Notes: generated by a model not told the origin, from the sequence alone. A stretch of DNA of 34,628 bases from Rubrivivax benzoatilyticus JA2 = ATCC BAA-35 (GCF_000190375.1 NZ_AEWG01000004.1:1-34628); one strand, 5' to 3'. Shown: positions 17,392-26,265, numbered from the stretch's first letter. Numbers and translations are program-made.

Positions 17392-18681
17392 ATGTACATC
17401 GACAGGATCCAACTGCGCAACGTCAAGGGCTTCGAGAAACTGTCATTCAACCTTGTACGTCCTGGCGGCAGCCACGCGGGCTGGACAGTGTTCACGGGTG
17501 ACAACGGCGCCGGCAAGAGTACCTTGCTGAAGGCCATTGCGTTGGGGCTGGTGGGGCGGGAGGTCGCTCGCTCTTTGCAACCCAACCTGCAGCGTTGGGT
17601 GCGCGACGGCTTCACAGAAGGCGACATCACTCTGACCCTGCAGCCCGAGCAGGGCATTGACGAGTACATGAGTGGCGGTCGAACGTCCTACAAGGCTTTC
17701 GATGCCGTTCTGACTCTCAATGAGCACGCGGGACGGGTCGTGCTGGATGATGGCCAAGCCAAGGCCAAGAAGGCAGCCGCCGCAGCGCGTGGCCCCTGGT
17801 CAGGGCAAGCTTCAGGCTGGTTCTCCTGTGGCTACGGTCCTTTCCGCCGCGTGTTCGGGGCGTCCTCTGAAGCAACAGAGCTGATGGTGGCACCCATCAC
17901 CGAGCGGTATGTCACCATGTTCCAGGAAGCCGCCTCATTGCTGGCCGTGGACAAATGGCTGCGCGACCTCAGCCACAAGAAGCTGGAGAAGCGCGAAGCC
18001 GAAACCCGTTTGCTGGACCTCATTCTGGGCGTACTCCGCGACGAACTGATGCCCAATCAGATCACCGTAGACACAGTGGACTCTGATGGCCTGTGGCTCA
18101 AGGATCGCAATGGTTTGCGCTTGGCCTGGCCCGACATGAGCGATGGCTATCGCGCTGCCCTCGCACTGTTGATCGATATCCTGCGTCATTTGGTCAAGGC
18201 GTATGGCTTCGAGGGACTAACTGAGCGCGATGAGCATGGACGGCTGACGGTGGTGCGCAGTGGCGTGGTGATGATCGACGAGATCGACGCGCATTTGCAC
18301 CCCGAGTGGCAGCAGAAGATCGGTTTCTGGCTGAAGCAGCACTTTCCTCGCATTCAGTTCCTGGTGACCACGCACAGCCCCATTATTTGCCAGGCTGCTG
18401 ACCCTAATGGTCTGTTTGTTCTGCCTGAGCCCGGCAGCCAAGAGCCAGCCCGGGCGTTGAGTGAGGCAGAGCATCAGCTCATCATTTCCGCACGGCCGGA
18501 CACCATCCTGCTGTCCCGCGCCTTCGGTCTGCAAAACACACGTTCACCGCGGGCGGTAGAGGCTCGCGCCAGGTACAGTGCGCTCAAGGCTAAGCTCAAT
18601 GCGGGCGTCAACTTCACCCCGACCGAAAAGAGCCAGTTCTCTCAACTGAAGTTATTTGTGCAGCCCGAGGCGGAGAACTGA
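17392..18681 (+). CDS. ptuA: PtuA-like AAA ATPase of a Septu-type anti-phage system
   Basis: This 429-residue ABC/SMC-type ATPase begins at ATG 17392, preceded by AAAGG eight bases upstream; a TTG seven codons earlier is less likely. It opens with MYIDRIQLRNVKGFEKLSF and has Walker A GDNGAGKST at 36-44, then Walker B VVMIDEIDAHLHPEWQQK with D296/E297 and the downstream switch FLVTTHSPII. There is no TOPRIM nuclease domain, so it is not an OLD protein. The next gene, seven bases on, encodes an HNH protein of the PtuB/TIGR02646 type, the arrangement of Septu, in which the ATPase controls the nuclease and infection triggers DNA or tRNA cleavage. No reverse transcriptase is present, so this is not a retron. 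Codon use is more A/T-tolerant than in neighbouring genes, suggesting transfer. Confidence 0.85.
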   Translation: MYIDRIQLRNVKGFEKLSFNLVRPGGSHAGWTVFTGDNGAGKSTLLKAIALGLVGREVARSLQPNLQRWVRDGFTEGDITLTLQPEQGIDEYMSGGRTSYKAFDAVLTLNEHAGRVVLDDGQAKAKKAAAAARGPWSGQASGWFSCGYGPFRRVFGASSEATELMVAPITERYVTMFQEAASLLAVDKWLRDLSHKKLEKREAETRLLDLILGVLRDELMPNQITVDTVDSDGLWLKDRNGLRLAWPDMSDGYRAALALLIDILRHLVKAYGFEGLTERDEHGRLTVVRSGVVMIDEIDAHLHPEWQQKIGFWLKQHFPRIQFLVTTHSPIICQAADPNGLFVLPEPGSQEPARALSEAEHQLIISARPDTILLSRAFGLQNTRSPRAVEARARYSALKAKLNAGVNFTPTEKSQFSQLKLFVQPEAEN

Positions 18682-18688
18682 CCCGGCC

Positions 18689-19429
18689 ATGCGCAAGGTT
18701 CAACGCCCGGCAGCATCTACGTCCATCCAGACGTATCTGACCAAGAAAGAGGCCGCCGTCACGGTGGCTCACCTGAGGGGACAACTCGACATCGAAGGCA
18801 TCTGGAAGCGCGCCAGGCAGACCAAAGTAATTGGCGAGTCTGCTTTGGGGCTGCTGCAAGGTGCCATGGGTCCGCGCCAGCGCTGCATGTATTGCCTGGA
18901 CGCGCACGGTACCGATATCGATCACTTCTGGCCTAAAGCTCGCTACCCCCAGCGTGCTTTCAAATGGGACAACTGGCTGCTGTGCTGCACCGAATGCGGA
19001 CGCATCAAGGGAAGCCGTTTTCCTCTTTCCCGCAATGGCCGCCCTTTGCTGGTGAATCCGTGCGCCGAAGACCCATGGCTGCACCTGGACTTTGACGTGG
19101 ATACTGGAAACCTGATGGCCCGGTTTGACGCCACGCGGCACGGCCCAAGTACCAAAGGGGTTAAGACAGTTGAAGCGCTGGAATTGGACAAGCGGGAAGC
19201 ACTGGCCGCTGGCTACCGGCTGACCTTCAAGCGGCTTGTGGAGGTGATTGAGCGCGCGCTCAACGCGCCTCAGTTTCCTCGCGGAAAGTTGCTGGCCGAC
19301 CTGCAGGAAGCCGATGACCACGGCCTCTTGCCGTGGTGCTTCCACTGGGCTGGGCGCAACGAGCCAGCGTTCATCAAGCTACGGCGATCGCAACCGACTG
19401 CCTGGCAGGCTTGTGCGGCAGCAGTGTGA
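18689..19429 (+). CDS. ptuB: PtuB-like HNH endonuclease of a Septu-type anti-phage system
   Basis: This 246-residue protein has the zinc-structured HNH core: C66-x2-C69 (CMYC), the catalytic TDIDHFWPK with D78-H79, the W-D-N-W strand with N95 (FKWDNWLLCC), and a second cysteine pair C100-x2-C103 followed by GRIKGSRFP. Downstream, LLVNPCAEDPWLHLDFDVDTG matches the region after the core in the PtuB/TIGR02646 family. It should be the effector nuclease held by the ATPase next door. Start: ATG 18689, seven bases after the ATPase stop. The C-terminal ~90 residues (helical, with RLTFKRLVEVIERAL) are less conserved. Together the two genes form a complete two-gene operon with no third component visible. 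Confidence 0.85.
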   Translation: MRKVQRPAASTSIQTYLTKKEAAVTVAHLRGQLDIEGIWKRARQTKVIGESALGLLQGAMGPRQRCMYCLDAHGTDIDHFWPKARYPQRAFKWDNWLLCCTECGRIKGSRFPLSRNGRPLLVNPCAEDPWLHLDFDVDTGNLMARFDATRHGPSTKGVKTVEALELDKREALAAGYRLTFKRLVEVIERALNAPQFPRGKLLADLQEADDHGLLPWCFHWAGRNEPAFIKLRRSQPTAWQACAAAV

Positions 19430-19552
19430 CCCTCTGTCTTTGTTGACCTATCAAGAACTGCCTTCAATTCAAACGTTGTAGCGTCTTCAGCGCCCTGAGT
19501 TCGGCTCCCACTGAGGACAAGCCGTAATCGCTGCAAATCCGCCGCCCCGCGC
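19430..19552. other. Right border of the Septu-like block
   Basis: These 123 bp between the HNH gene and the convergent cbbR end are clearly richer in A and T than the cbb genes (for example around 19445-19480) and then return to high GC from ~19535. No hairpin terminator or attachment-site repeat was recognised. The border suggests where foreign DNA ends, but no matching repeat was found on the left side. Confidence 0.3.
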
Positions 19553-20536
19553 TCACCCCCCGTCGTCGACGCAGACCATCTTCGCTGGCGCTGCCGCAGG
19601 CACCGGCCCCGTCACCACCGCTGCCACCTGCGGCGCCGGCGCCGCCGTCCCGCTGCGGTTGGCGAGCAGGTGCGCAATGAAGGCCGAGGCCACGGCGGAC
19701 AGGTGTTTGCCGGCGGGGTAGGCGACGTGCCACTGGCGCATCAGCGGGAAGCCCGCCACGTCGAGCGGCCGCAGCGGGCCGGCATCGCCCTCCAGCGCCA
19801 GCGTGTGGCGTGACAGCACCGAGATCCCGAGCCCGCCGACGATGGCCTGCTTGATCGCCTCGTTGCTGCCCAACTCCATGCGCACCTTGAGCCGGCAGCC
19901 GCGTGCGGCGAAGAAGTCTTCGGCGGCCAGCCGCGTGCCGGAGCCGGGCTCGCGCAGCACGAAGGGTTCGGCGGCGATGCGCTCGGGCGGGATGGCATTG
20001 CGGCCGGCCAGCGGGTGGTCGTGGCGGGCCAGCACGACCAGCGGGTTGTCGGCGATCGGCGTGGCCACCACGTCCAGCTCCGACGGCGGCTTGCCGAGGA
20101 TGACGAGGTCGTCCTCGTTGGCGGCCAGCCGCGCCAGCAGCTTCTCGCGGTTGGTCACGGTCAGCGACGCCTCGATGCCCGGATGGCGGCTGCAGAACTC
20201 GCCCAGCAGGCGCGGGACCAGGTACTTGGCGGTGGTCACCATCGCGATGCGCAGCCGGCCGCGCTTGAGGCCCTGCATGTCGGCCAGGCGCATCTCCAGC
20301 CGCTCCACCGCGTCCAGCGTCTCGCGGCTGGCCGCCAGCACCTCCTCGCCGGCCGCGGTGAGGTGCAGCCGCTTGCCGACACGCTCCAGCAGCGGCAGCC
20401 CCACCGCCTCCTCCAACTGCCGCACCTGGGCGAACACCGCGGGCTGCGTCAGGTGCAGTTCCTCGGCCGCGCGGGTGTAACTCAGACGGCGCCCGACGGC
20501 GTCGAAGATCTGCATCTGGCGGAGGCTGAAGCGCAT
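19553..20536 (-). CDS. cbbR: CbbR, LysR-type regulator of RuBisCO genes
   Basis: This 327-residue LysR-family regulator has an N-terminal winged helix (MRFSLRQMQIFDAVGRRLSY; AAEELHLTQPAVFAQVRQLE) and a periplasmic-binding-type effector domain (~90-300) with GRLRIAMVTTAKYLVPRLLGEF, typical of CbbR. The C-terminal ~35 residues (APAPQVAAVVTGPVPAAAPA) are low-complexity and longer than usual. It is divergent from cbbL with 131 bp between starts, the classic position of the activator, and should bind there with co-effectors such as Calvin-cycle metabolites or nucleotides. The family call is secure and the CbbR identity rests on both sequence and position. Confidence 0.92.
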   Translation of the reverse strand: MRFSLRQMQIFDAVGRRLSYTRAAEELHLTQPAVFAQVRQLEEAVGLPLLERVGKRLHLTAAGEEVLAASRETLDAVERLEMRLADMQGLKRGRLRIAMVTTAKYLVPRLLGEFCSRHPGIEASLTVTNREKLLARLAANEDDLVILGKPPSELDVVATPIADNPLVVLARHDHPLAGRNAIPPERIAAEPFVLREPGSGTRLAAEDFFAARGCRLKVRMELGSNEAIKQAIVGGLGISVLSRHTLALEGDAGPLRPLDVAGFPLMRQWHVAYPAGKHLSAVASAFIAHLLANRSGTAAPAPQVAAVVTGPVPAAAPAKMVCVDDGG

Positions 20537-20667
20537 GGCCGAAGAATAAACAAACCGCTATAGCGAGGCTAAAAATTATCCAGTTCTGCTAATTCGCGAC
20601 GCTCGCCATAGTGCGGCCACCCCGAACGCTTCGGGTGCCACCCACAACCCCCGTCCTGGAGAGCCGC
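20537..20667. promoter_or_regulatory. cbbR-cbbL divergent control region
   Basis: The AT-rich core (20541-20595) contains TTA-N11-TAA at 20576-20592 and a T-N11-A at 20561-20573, forms expected of LysR/CbbR sites. A possible cbbL promoter is TTCTGC (20584-20589) with CATAGT (20607-20612) and a 17-bp spacer; transcription would begin near 20619, right at a small hairpin CCCGAA-CGC-TTCGGG (20621-20635). A 5'-terminal stem-loop could lengthen mRNA life. All sites are inferred by eye. Confidence 0.5.
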
Positions 20668-22089
20668 ATGGCAGCCAAGAAATACGACGCCGGCGTCAAA
20701 GAGTACCGCACGATGTACTGGCAGCCGGATTACCCGGTAAAGGATTCCGACTTCCTCGCCGTCTTCAAGGTCGTGCCCCAGCCCGGCGTCTCGCGCGAGG
20801 AGGCCGCCGCGGCCGTCGCCGCCGAGTCGTCCACCGCCACCTGGACCACGGTCTGGACCGACCTGCTGACCGACCTGGAGTACTACAAGGGCCGCGCCTA
20901 CGCGATCGAGGACGTGCCGGGCCACGACGAGGCCTTCTACGCCTTCATCGCCTACCCGATGGACCTCTTCGAGGAGAGTTCTGTCGTCAACGTGTTCACC
21001 TCGCTGTGCGGCAACGTCTTCGGCTTCAAGGCGGTGCGCTCGCTGCGGCTGGAGGACGTGCGCTTCCCGCTGTGGTTCGTCACCACCTGCCCGGGGCCGC
21101 CGCACGGCATCCAGGTCGAGCGCGACAAGATGGACAAGTACGGCCGGCCGCTGCTGGGCTGCACGATCAAGCCCAAGCTCGGCCTGTCGGCGAAGAACTA
21201 TGGCCGCGCCGTTTACGAATGCCTGCGCGGCGGTCTCGATTTCACCAAGGACGACGAGAACGTCAATTCGCAGCCGTTCATGCGCTGGCGCGATCGATTC
21301 TCCTTTGTGCAGGAGGCCATTGACAAAGCTCAACAAGAAACGGGTGAGCGCAAAGGCCATTACCTGAACGTCACCGCCGGCACCACCGAGGAAATGATGG
21401 AACGCGCCGAGTTCGCCAAGGAACTCGGTTCGCCGATCATCATGAACGACTTCCTCACCACCGGCTGGGCGGCGCACCAGAGCCTGTCCAAGTGGTGCCG
21501 GCGTCACGGCATGCTGCTGCACGTGCACCGCGCGCTGCACGGCGTCATCGACCGCAACCCCGTGCACGGCATCAACTTCCGCGTGCTGGCCAAGCTGCTG
21601 CGCCTGATGGGCGGCGACCACCTGCACTCCGGCACCGTCGTCGGCAAGCTCGAAGGCGACCGCGAGGCGACGCTCGGCTGGGTCAAGCTGATGCGCGAGC
21701 GCCACATCAAGGCCGACCGCTCGCGCGGCATCTTCTTCGACCAGGACTGGGGGCCGATGCCCGGCATGTTCCCGGTGGCCTCCGGCGGCATCCACGTCTG
21801 GCACATGCCGGCGCTGGTGACGATCTTCGGCAACGACTCGGTGCTGCAGTTCGGCGGCGGCACGCTGGGCCACCCCTGGGGCAACGCCGCCGGCGCCTGC
21901 GCCAACCGGGTCGCGCTCGAAGCCTGCGTGCAGGCGCGCAACGAGGGCCGCGCGCTGGAGAAGGAAGGCAAGGACATCCTGACCGAGGCCGCCCGCACCA
22001 GCCCCGAGCTCAAGGTCGCGATGGAAACCTGGAAGGAGGTCCGCTTCGAGTTCGACGTCGTCGACAAGCTGGACGTCCAGCACCGCTGA
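20668..22089 (+). CDS. cbbL: RuBisCO large subunit, form I (IA-like)
   Basis: This 473-residue subunit fixes CO2 onto ribulose-1,5-bisphosphate. The sequence is form IA-like ([20 protein letters not shown]; a [20 protein letters not shown] block). Key residues are present: K168 in TIKPK, the carbamylated K194 in [10 protein letters not shown], metal ligands D196 and E197, H287 in HVHRAL, and loop-6 K327 in GTVVGKLEG. Length is normal. ATG 20668 has GGAGAG upstream. It is followed by cbbS (35 bp), then cbbQ and cbbO, with no carboxysome genes, the arrangement of non-carboxysomal form IAq RuBisCO. Codons 209-231 differ sharply from the rest in third-base use (12 of 23 end in A or T). Confidence 0.97.
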   Translation: MAAKKYDAGVKEYRTMYWQPDYPVKDSDFLAVFKVVPQPGVSREEAAAAVAAESSTATWTTVWTDLLTDLEYYKGRAYAIEDVPGHDEAFYAFIAYPMDLFEESSVVNVFTSLCGNVFGFKAVRSLRLEDVRFPLWFVTTCPGPPHGIQVERDKMDKYGRPLLGCTIKPKLGLSAKNYGRAVYECLRGGLDFTKDDENVNSQPFMRWRDRFSFVQEAIDKAQQETGERKGHYLNVTAGTTEEMMERAEFAKELGSPIIMNDFLTTGWAAHQSLSKWCRRHGMLLHVHRALHGVIDRNPVHGINFRVLAKLLRLMGGDHLHSGTVVGKLEGDREATLGWVKLMRERHIKADRSRGIFFDQDWGPMPGMFPVASGGIHVWHMPALVTIFGNDSVLQFGGGTLGHPWGNAAGACANRVALEACVQARNEGRALEKEGKDILTEAARTSPELKVAMETWKEVRFEFDVVDKLDVQHR

Positions 22090-22124
22090 GCCGCCCCCTT
22101 CCCGTCACCCGAAAGGACTGAACC

Positions 22125-22481
22125 ATGAGCACCGTACAAGACTACGCCTCGCGCCTGAGCGATCCGGGCAGCCGCAAGATGGGCACCTTCTCCTATCTGC
22201 CGCCGATGAGCCCGCAGCAGATCCGCAAGCAGATCGACTGGATCGTCCAGAACGGCTGGAACCCGGCCATCGAGCACGTCGAGCCGCAGCACGCGATGCA
22301 CAGCTACTGGTACATGTGGAAGCTGCCGATGTTCGGCGAGACCGACATCGACCTCGTGCTCGCCGAGCTCGAGGCCTGCCACCGCGCCAACCCCGGCAAC
22401 CACGTGCGCCTGATCGGCTACGACAACTTCAGCCAGAGCCAGGGCGCCAACATGGTGATCTATCGCGGCCGCGCGGTCTGA
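22125..22481 (+). CDS. cbbS: RuBisCO small subunit
   Basis: This 118-residue subunit completes the L8S8 hexadecamer. It has the family's opening ([20 protein letters not shown]) and conserved core [16 protein letters not shown], ending with [27 protein letters not shown] precedes the ATG. The 63-bp gap to cbbQ contains a strong stem-loop (22496-22527) that may make cbbLS message more stable than cbbQO message. Confidence 0.97.
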   Translation: MSTVQDYASRLSDPGSRKMGTFSYLPPMSPQQIRKQIDWIVQNGWNPAIEHVEPQHAMHSYWYMWKLPMFGETDIDLVLAELEACHRANPGNHVRLIGYDNFSQSQGANMVIYRGRAV

Positions 22482-22495
22482 GCCCCGCAACTCCG

Positions 22496-22527
22496 CCCCG
22501 CCGCGGCGGCCCGGCCGCACGGCGGGG
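22496..22527. promoter_or_regulatory. Intercistronic stem-loop between cbbS and cbbQ
   Basis: CCCCGCCG and CGGCGGGG form an 8-bp stem around a 16-nt loop that can itself pair (GCGGC / GGCCGC). There is no T-run. Its place between the structural RuBisCO genes and the activase genes suits partial termination or 3'-end protection, which would lower cbbQO relative to cbbLS. Confidence 0.5.
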
Positions 22528-22544
22528 GCACGACAGGAACTGGC

Positions 22545-23348
22545 ATGAACGACACCCTCGCGCAGTACCGCATTCCCGCCGAACCCTATTACCGCCCCGT
22601 CGCCGACGAAGTCCTGCTGTTCGAGACCGCTTACGCGGCCAGGATGCCGCTGATGCTCAAGGGCCCGACCGGCTGCGGCAAGACACGCTTCGTCGAGCAC
22701 ATGGCGTGGCGGCTGGGCAAGCCGCTGGTCACCGTCGCGTGCAACGAGGACATGACGGCCTCCGACCTCGTCGGCCGCCACCTCCTCGACGCTGCCGGCA
22801 CGCGCTGGCAGGACGGCCCGCTGGCCGTGGCCGCGCGCCACGGCGCGATCTGCTACCTCGACGAGGTCGTCGAGGCGCGCCAGGACACGACGGTGGTGAT
22901 CCACCCGCTGACCGACAAGCGCCGCGCGCTGCCGCTCGAGAAGAAGGGCGAGCTGCTGCGCGCGCATCCCGACTTCCACCTGGTGATCTCGTACAACCCG
23001 GGCTACCAGAGCGCGATGAAGGATCTGAAGCAGTCGACCAAGCAACGCTTCGGGGCGCTGGACTTCCAGTACCCGGCGCACGCGGTCGAGACCGAGATCG
23101 TGGCCCACGAGGCGGGCATCGAGCCGGCCGTCGCCGACAAGCTCGTCGCCATCGCCGAACGGGCGCGCAACCTGAAGGGCCACGGCCTCGACGAGGGCCT
23201 GTCGACGCGCATGCTGATCCATGCCGGCGAGCTGATCGCACGCGGCGTGGCGCCGGTGGCCGCGTGCCGCGTCGCGCTGGTGCGGCCGATCACCGACGAC
23301 CCCGACATGCGCGACGCGCTGGACGCCGCCGTGGCGACCTTCTTCTGA
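22545..23348 (+). CDS. cbbQ: CbbQ, MoxR-family AAA+ RuBisCO activase subunit
   Basis: This 267-residue AAA+ ATPase has Walker A GPTGCGKT at 40-47, Walker [12 protein letters not shown], sensor region [20 protein letters not shown], and the CbbQ C-terminal helical domain ([20 protein letters not shown]). CbbQ forms a hexamer that, with one CbbO adaptor, removes tight-binding sugar phosphates from inhibited RuBisCO by ATP-driven pulling. AGGAAC lies upstream of the ATG. It is followed 16 bp later by cbbO. Confidence 0.95.
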   Translation: MNDTLAQYRIPAEPYYRPVADEVLLFETAYAARMPLMLKGPTGCGKTRFVEHMAWRLGKPLVTVACNEDMTASDLVGRHLLDAAGTRWQDGPLAVAARHGAICYLDEVVEARQDTTVVIHPLTDKRRALPLEKKGELLRAHPDFHLVISYNPGYQSAMKDLKQSTKQRFGALDFQYPAHAVETEIVAHEAGIEPAVADKLVAIAERARNLKGHGLDEGLSTRMLIHAGELIARGVAPVAACRVALVRPITDDPDMRDALDAAVATFF

Positions 23349-23364
23349 ACGCACGGGGCGCGAC

Positions 23365-25680
23365 ATGGGGTCCAATCTCGCGGAGCATCAGGCTCTGCTC
23401 GACGAGCTGCCGGCCCACGAACGGCAGCTCGTCGCCGCCGCCTGGCCCGAGGCGCGGCGGGCGCTCAGCCCGCGCGGGCTCGACAACTGGCTGAAGGGCG
23501 CGCTGGCGCTGCAGCGCGTGGGCCGCGGCAGCGGTGTCGTCGCCGCGTGGACGGCCGACGTGCCGGCGGTAGCGCGCGAGCTCGGCGAGGATCTGCTGCC
23601 CGAGTTCGTCCAGCACTGCCTGCTGTTCGCCTCGCGGACCTCGGGCGCGGTCATCGAGCAGATCGTCGCCACCGCGCCGACGGCGGCCCGTCGCCTGGGC
23701 GACGCCGAACTGTTCCGCGACTACCTGCAGCTGCTCGACGTCCTGCTCGCGCAGGCGCCGCGCGGCCTGCGCCCGATGCTCGGGCATCTCGACGAGCTGC
23801 TGGGCGTGCTCACGCTGGGCGGGCTGCGCCGCTGGGCGCTGTGGGGCGCGCAGGCGCACCGCAGCGATTTCGCCGAACAGCTGCGCTACTTCAGCCTCGC
23901 CTCGGCGGAGTCGCAGGCCGTGCTGCAGAAGGAGCGCAAGGGCACGCTGCTCGTCGACGTGCAGCGGCGCCTGGGCATGTACCTGCGCGCGCTGTGGGCG
24001 CGCGACTTCCTCATCCGCCCGAGTGCCGGCGACTTCGAGACGCGCGAAGGCCTGCGGCCCTTCATCGCCGACTTCTTCCTGCACCTGCCCGACGCCTGCG
24101 ACGACTGGCACGGCGTGCCCGGGCTGGAGCTGTACCGGGCGGCCGCGGCGCACGGCGCGGCGCACGTCGTGGCGACGGCGGCGCGCCTCGACGACGACGG
24201 CTGGTCGGCGCTGCAGCGGGCCTGCGTCGGCCTGATCGAGGACGCGCGTGTCGAGGCGCTGGCGATCCGGCGGTTCCCGCGGCTGAAGGCGCTGTGGGGG
24301 CAGTTCCACCGCCCTGACGCGCAGGGGGGCGGCGTCGCCGATCGCCTCGGGCGCATCGCCCGGGCGCTGCTCGATCCCGACGCGGCCGACGGCGATGGCG
24401 ACGCCCTCGTCGCCTGGACCCGCACGCGTTTTGCCGCCGCCGCCCTGGACAGCCACGCCGTCTCGCGCGAGCTCGGTCTCGCGCTGGCGGCGGAGATCGT
24501 GCGCCTCGGCCTGGCGTTCTCGCCTCACCGCGACGCGCTGGCCGTCCCGTACCGCGACGACAACCGCTATCTGTGGGCCGACGACGAGACGCGTGCCGCC
24601 CCGGCTTTCGCCGACGCGCTGCACGCGCCGCAGCGGCGCCGCTACGTCAGCGTCTCGGAGATGGTCAACGAGGTCGAGGTCGAGACCGCCGGCGAGGACG
24701 CCCAGGAGGTCTGGGTTTGCGCCAGCGAGCTCTTCGACGACGACGGCGTCTCGTACAACGCCCGCGAGGGCCGCGAGCCGGTCGCCGAGCCCTGCCACTA
24801 CGACGAGTTCGACTACCAGCTCCAGCTCAGCCGCCCGCTGTGGACCACCGTGCACGAGAAGCGTCCGCGGCTCGGAGACCTCGCGGTGGTCGAGCGGATC
24901 ATCGAGGCCCACCGCCCGCTGACCCGGCGCCTGAAGCACCTGCTGGAGGCGCTGCAGCCGCAGGGCGTGCAGCGTGTGCGCAAGCTGGAGGACGGCGACA
25001 CGATCGATCTGGAGGCGGCGATCCGGGCGCAGGTCGACCTGCGGCTGGGCAAGGCGCCCGACCCGCGCGTGATGACCCGTTCGCTGCGCAAGACCCGCGA
25101 CATCGCCGTGCTGGTGCTGCTGGACCTGTCCGAGTCGACCCGCGACCCGGTCGCCGGCCAGGACTACACGGTGCTGGAGCTGACCCGCGCGGCGACCGTG
25201 CTGCTCGGCGAGGCGATCGACACCGTCGGCGACGCCTTCGCGCTGCACGGCTTCTGCTCCGACGGGCGGCACAAGGTCTTCTACCAGCGCTACAAGGACT
25301 TCGCGCAACCCTGGGGCGATCTCGCCAAGGCGCGGCTGGCCGGCATGGAGGGCCGCTGGTCGACGCGCATGGGCGCGGCGCTGCGCCACGCGGGGCAGCA
25401 GCTGGCGCGCGTGCGCGCGACGCGCAAGCTGCTGCTCGTGGTCACCGACGGCGAGCCGGCCGACATCGACGTGCGCGACCCGCTCTACCTGCGCCTGGAC
25501 GCCAGGCAGGCGGTCGAGGGCCTGGTCGCCCAGGGCATCAGGCCCTTCTGCCTGACGCTCGACCCGCGTGCCGACCCGTACGTCGCCCGCATCTTCGGCC
25601 AGCGCAACTACCTCGTGCTGGACCGCGTCGAGCGCCTGCCCGAGCGGCTGCCGCAGCTCTACGCGGGGCTGGCACGGTGA
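23365..25680 (+). CDS. cbbO: CbbO, VWA-domain adaptor of the RuBisCO activase
   Basis: This 771-residue protein ends in a von Willebrand factor A domain (~575-770). Its metal-ion adhesion site DLSES at 587-591 is intact, with later TDGEPADID completing the site. The N-terminal ~550 residues are helical and typical of the CbbO/NorD family. In the CbbQO activase, CbbO binds the CbbQ hexamer and uses its VWA metal site to contact an acidic residue of CbbL. The gene is the last of the cbb operon; its stop at 25678-25680 is followed by a short gap and a decayed gene. Length fits the family. Confidence 0.93.
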   Translation: MGSNLAEHQALLDELPAHERQLVAAAWPEARRALSPRGLDNWLKGALALQRVGRGSGVVAAWTADVPAVARELGEDLLPEFVQHCLLFASRTSGAVIEQIVATAPTAARRLGDAELFRDYLQLLDVLLAQAPRGLRPMLGHLDELLGVLTLGGLRRWALWGAQAHRSDFAEQLRYFSLASAESQAVLQKERKGTLLVDVQRRLGMYLRALWARDFLIRPSAGDFETREGLRPFIADFFLHLPDACDDWHGVPGLELYRAAAAHGAAHVVATAARLDDDGWSALQRACVGLIEDARVEALAIRRFPRLKALWGQFHRPDAQGGGVADRLGRIARALLDPDAADGDGDALVAWTRTRFAAAALDSHAVSRELGLALAAEIVRLGLAFSPHRDALAVPYRDDNRYLWADDETRAAPAFADALHAPQRRRYVSVSEMVNEVEVETAGEDAQEVWVCASELFDDDGVSYNAREGREPVAEPCHYDEFDYQLQLSRPLWTTVHEKRPRLGDLAVVERIIEAHRPLTRRLKHLLEALQPQGVQRVRKLEDGDTIDLEAAIRAQVDLRLGKAPDPRVMTRSLRKTRDIAVLVLLDLSESTRDPVAGQDYTVLELTRAATVLLGEAIDTVGDAFALHGFCSDGRHKVFYQRYKDFAQPWGDLAKARLAGMEGRWSTRMGAALRHAGQQLARVRATRKLLLVVTDGEPADIDVRDPLYLRLDARQAVEGLVAQGIRPFCLTLDPRADPYVARIFGQRNYLVLDRVERLPERLPQLYAGLAR

Positions 25681-25755
25681 TGCGGGGGGCCGAGTCCCAT
25701 GCCGTTCGCCACAACGGCATCATCACCTTGCCCCCTCCCGCCCAGGCGCCGCCCC

Positions 25756-26176
25756 ATGTACCTCCCGCCCCCCCTTCACCGTCCGTGACCCCGCCGCGCT
25801 GCAGCGCGTGATCCGTGAGCACCCGCTGGGCATGCTGGTCATGCACGGCGACGGCGGGCTGGACGCCGACCACCTGCCGTTCGAGCTGGACGCCGCTGCC
25901 GGCCCGCACGGCACGCTGACGGCGCACGTGGCGCGCGCCAACCCGCTGTGGCAGCGTGCCGCGGGCTGCGAGGTGATGGTCGTCTTCCGCGGCGCCCAGG
26001 CTTGCATCTCACCCAACTGGTATCCCGGCAAGCACGAGGCGCACCGTCAGGTGCCCAGCTGGAACTACGAGGTGGTGCACGCGCACGGCCGGCTGGTGGT
26101 GCAGGACGACGAACGTCTCGTGCGCGGGCTTGTCGGCCGCCTCACGCGCCGCCACGAGGCCGCCGAGCCGCGGCCC
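25756..26176 (+). pseudogene. paiB-like FMN-binding regulator, frameshifted and truncated
   Basis: From the ATG at 25756 the frame reads MYLPPPLHRP and stops at once. Removing one C from the seven-C run at 25768-25774 restores MYLPPPFTVRDPAALQRVIR and then the rest of a PaiB protein: [39 protein letters not shown], the family signature [28 protein letters not shown], and [16 protein letters not shown]. Homology then ends at ~26176; the normal C-terminal ~60-70 residues (the DAP...GIVGIE and SQNR motifs) are absent, replaced by GC-rich sequence leading to the SMR gene. PaiB proteins are FMN-binding negative regulators of ~205-210 residues. Two independent lesions favour a true pseudogene rather than a sequencing slip, although the C7 run alone could be either. 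Confidence 0.75.
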
Positions 26177-26235
26177 GCGCGGCCGCCTCCCGGTGGATCA
26201 TCGGCGCCTCGCCGCGGGCGCCGCCCGGGGCCTCC

Positions 26236-26254
26236 GTTCTGTTCTGTTCTGTTC
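26236..26254 (+). repeat. GTTCT tandem repeat (about 3.8 copies)
   Basis: GTTCT occurs three times in a row, followed by GTTC, ending directly before AGGAGA, the ribosome binding site of the SMR gene. Copy-number change by slippage would alter the sequence just upstream of that site without altering the coding frame. Confidence 0.8.
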
Positions 26255-26265
26255 AGGAGAGTCGC

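Noticed and set aside
17123..19552. Retron carrying the PtuA/PtuB-like pair
   Set aside because: No reverse transcriptase gene or msr/msd-like ncRNA was found in or beside the block.
20537..25680. Carboxysome-associated RuBisCO operon
   Set aside because: cbbLS is followed directly by cbbQ and cbbO; no shell protein, CsoS2 or carboxysomal carbonic anhydrase genes are present.
26177..26265. Guanidine riboswitch upstream of the SMR gene
   Set aside because: No ACGR-loop hairpin pair and no conserved ykkC-like sequence were recognised; the region is GC-rich spacer plus the GTTCT repeat.
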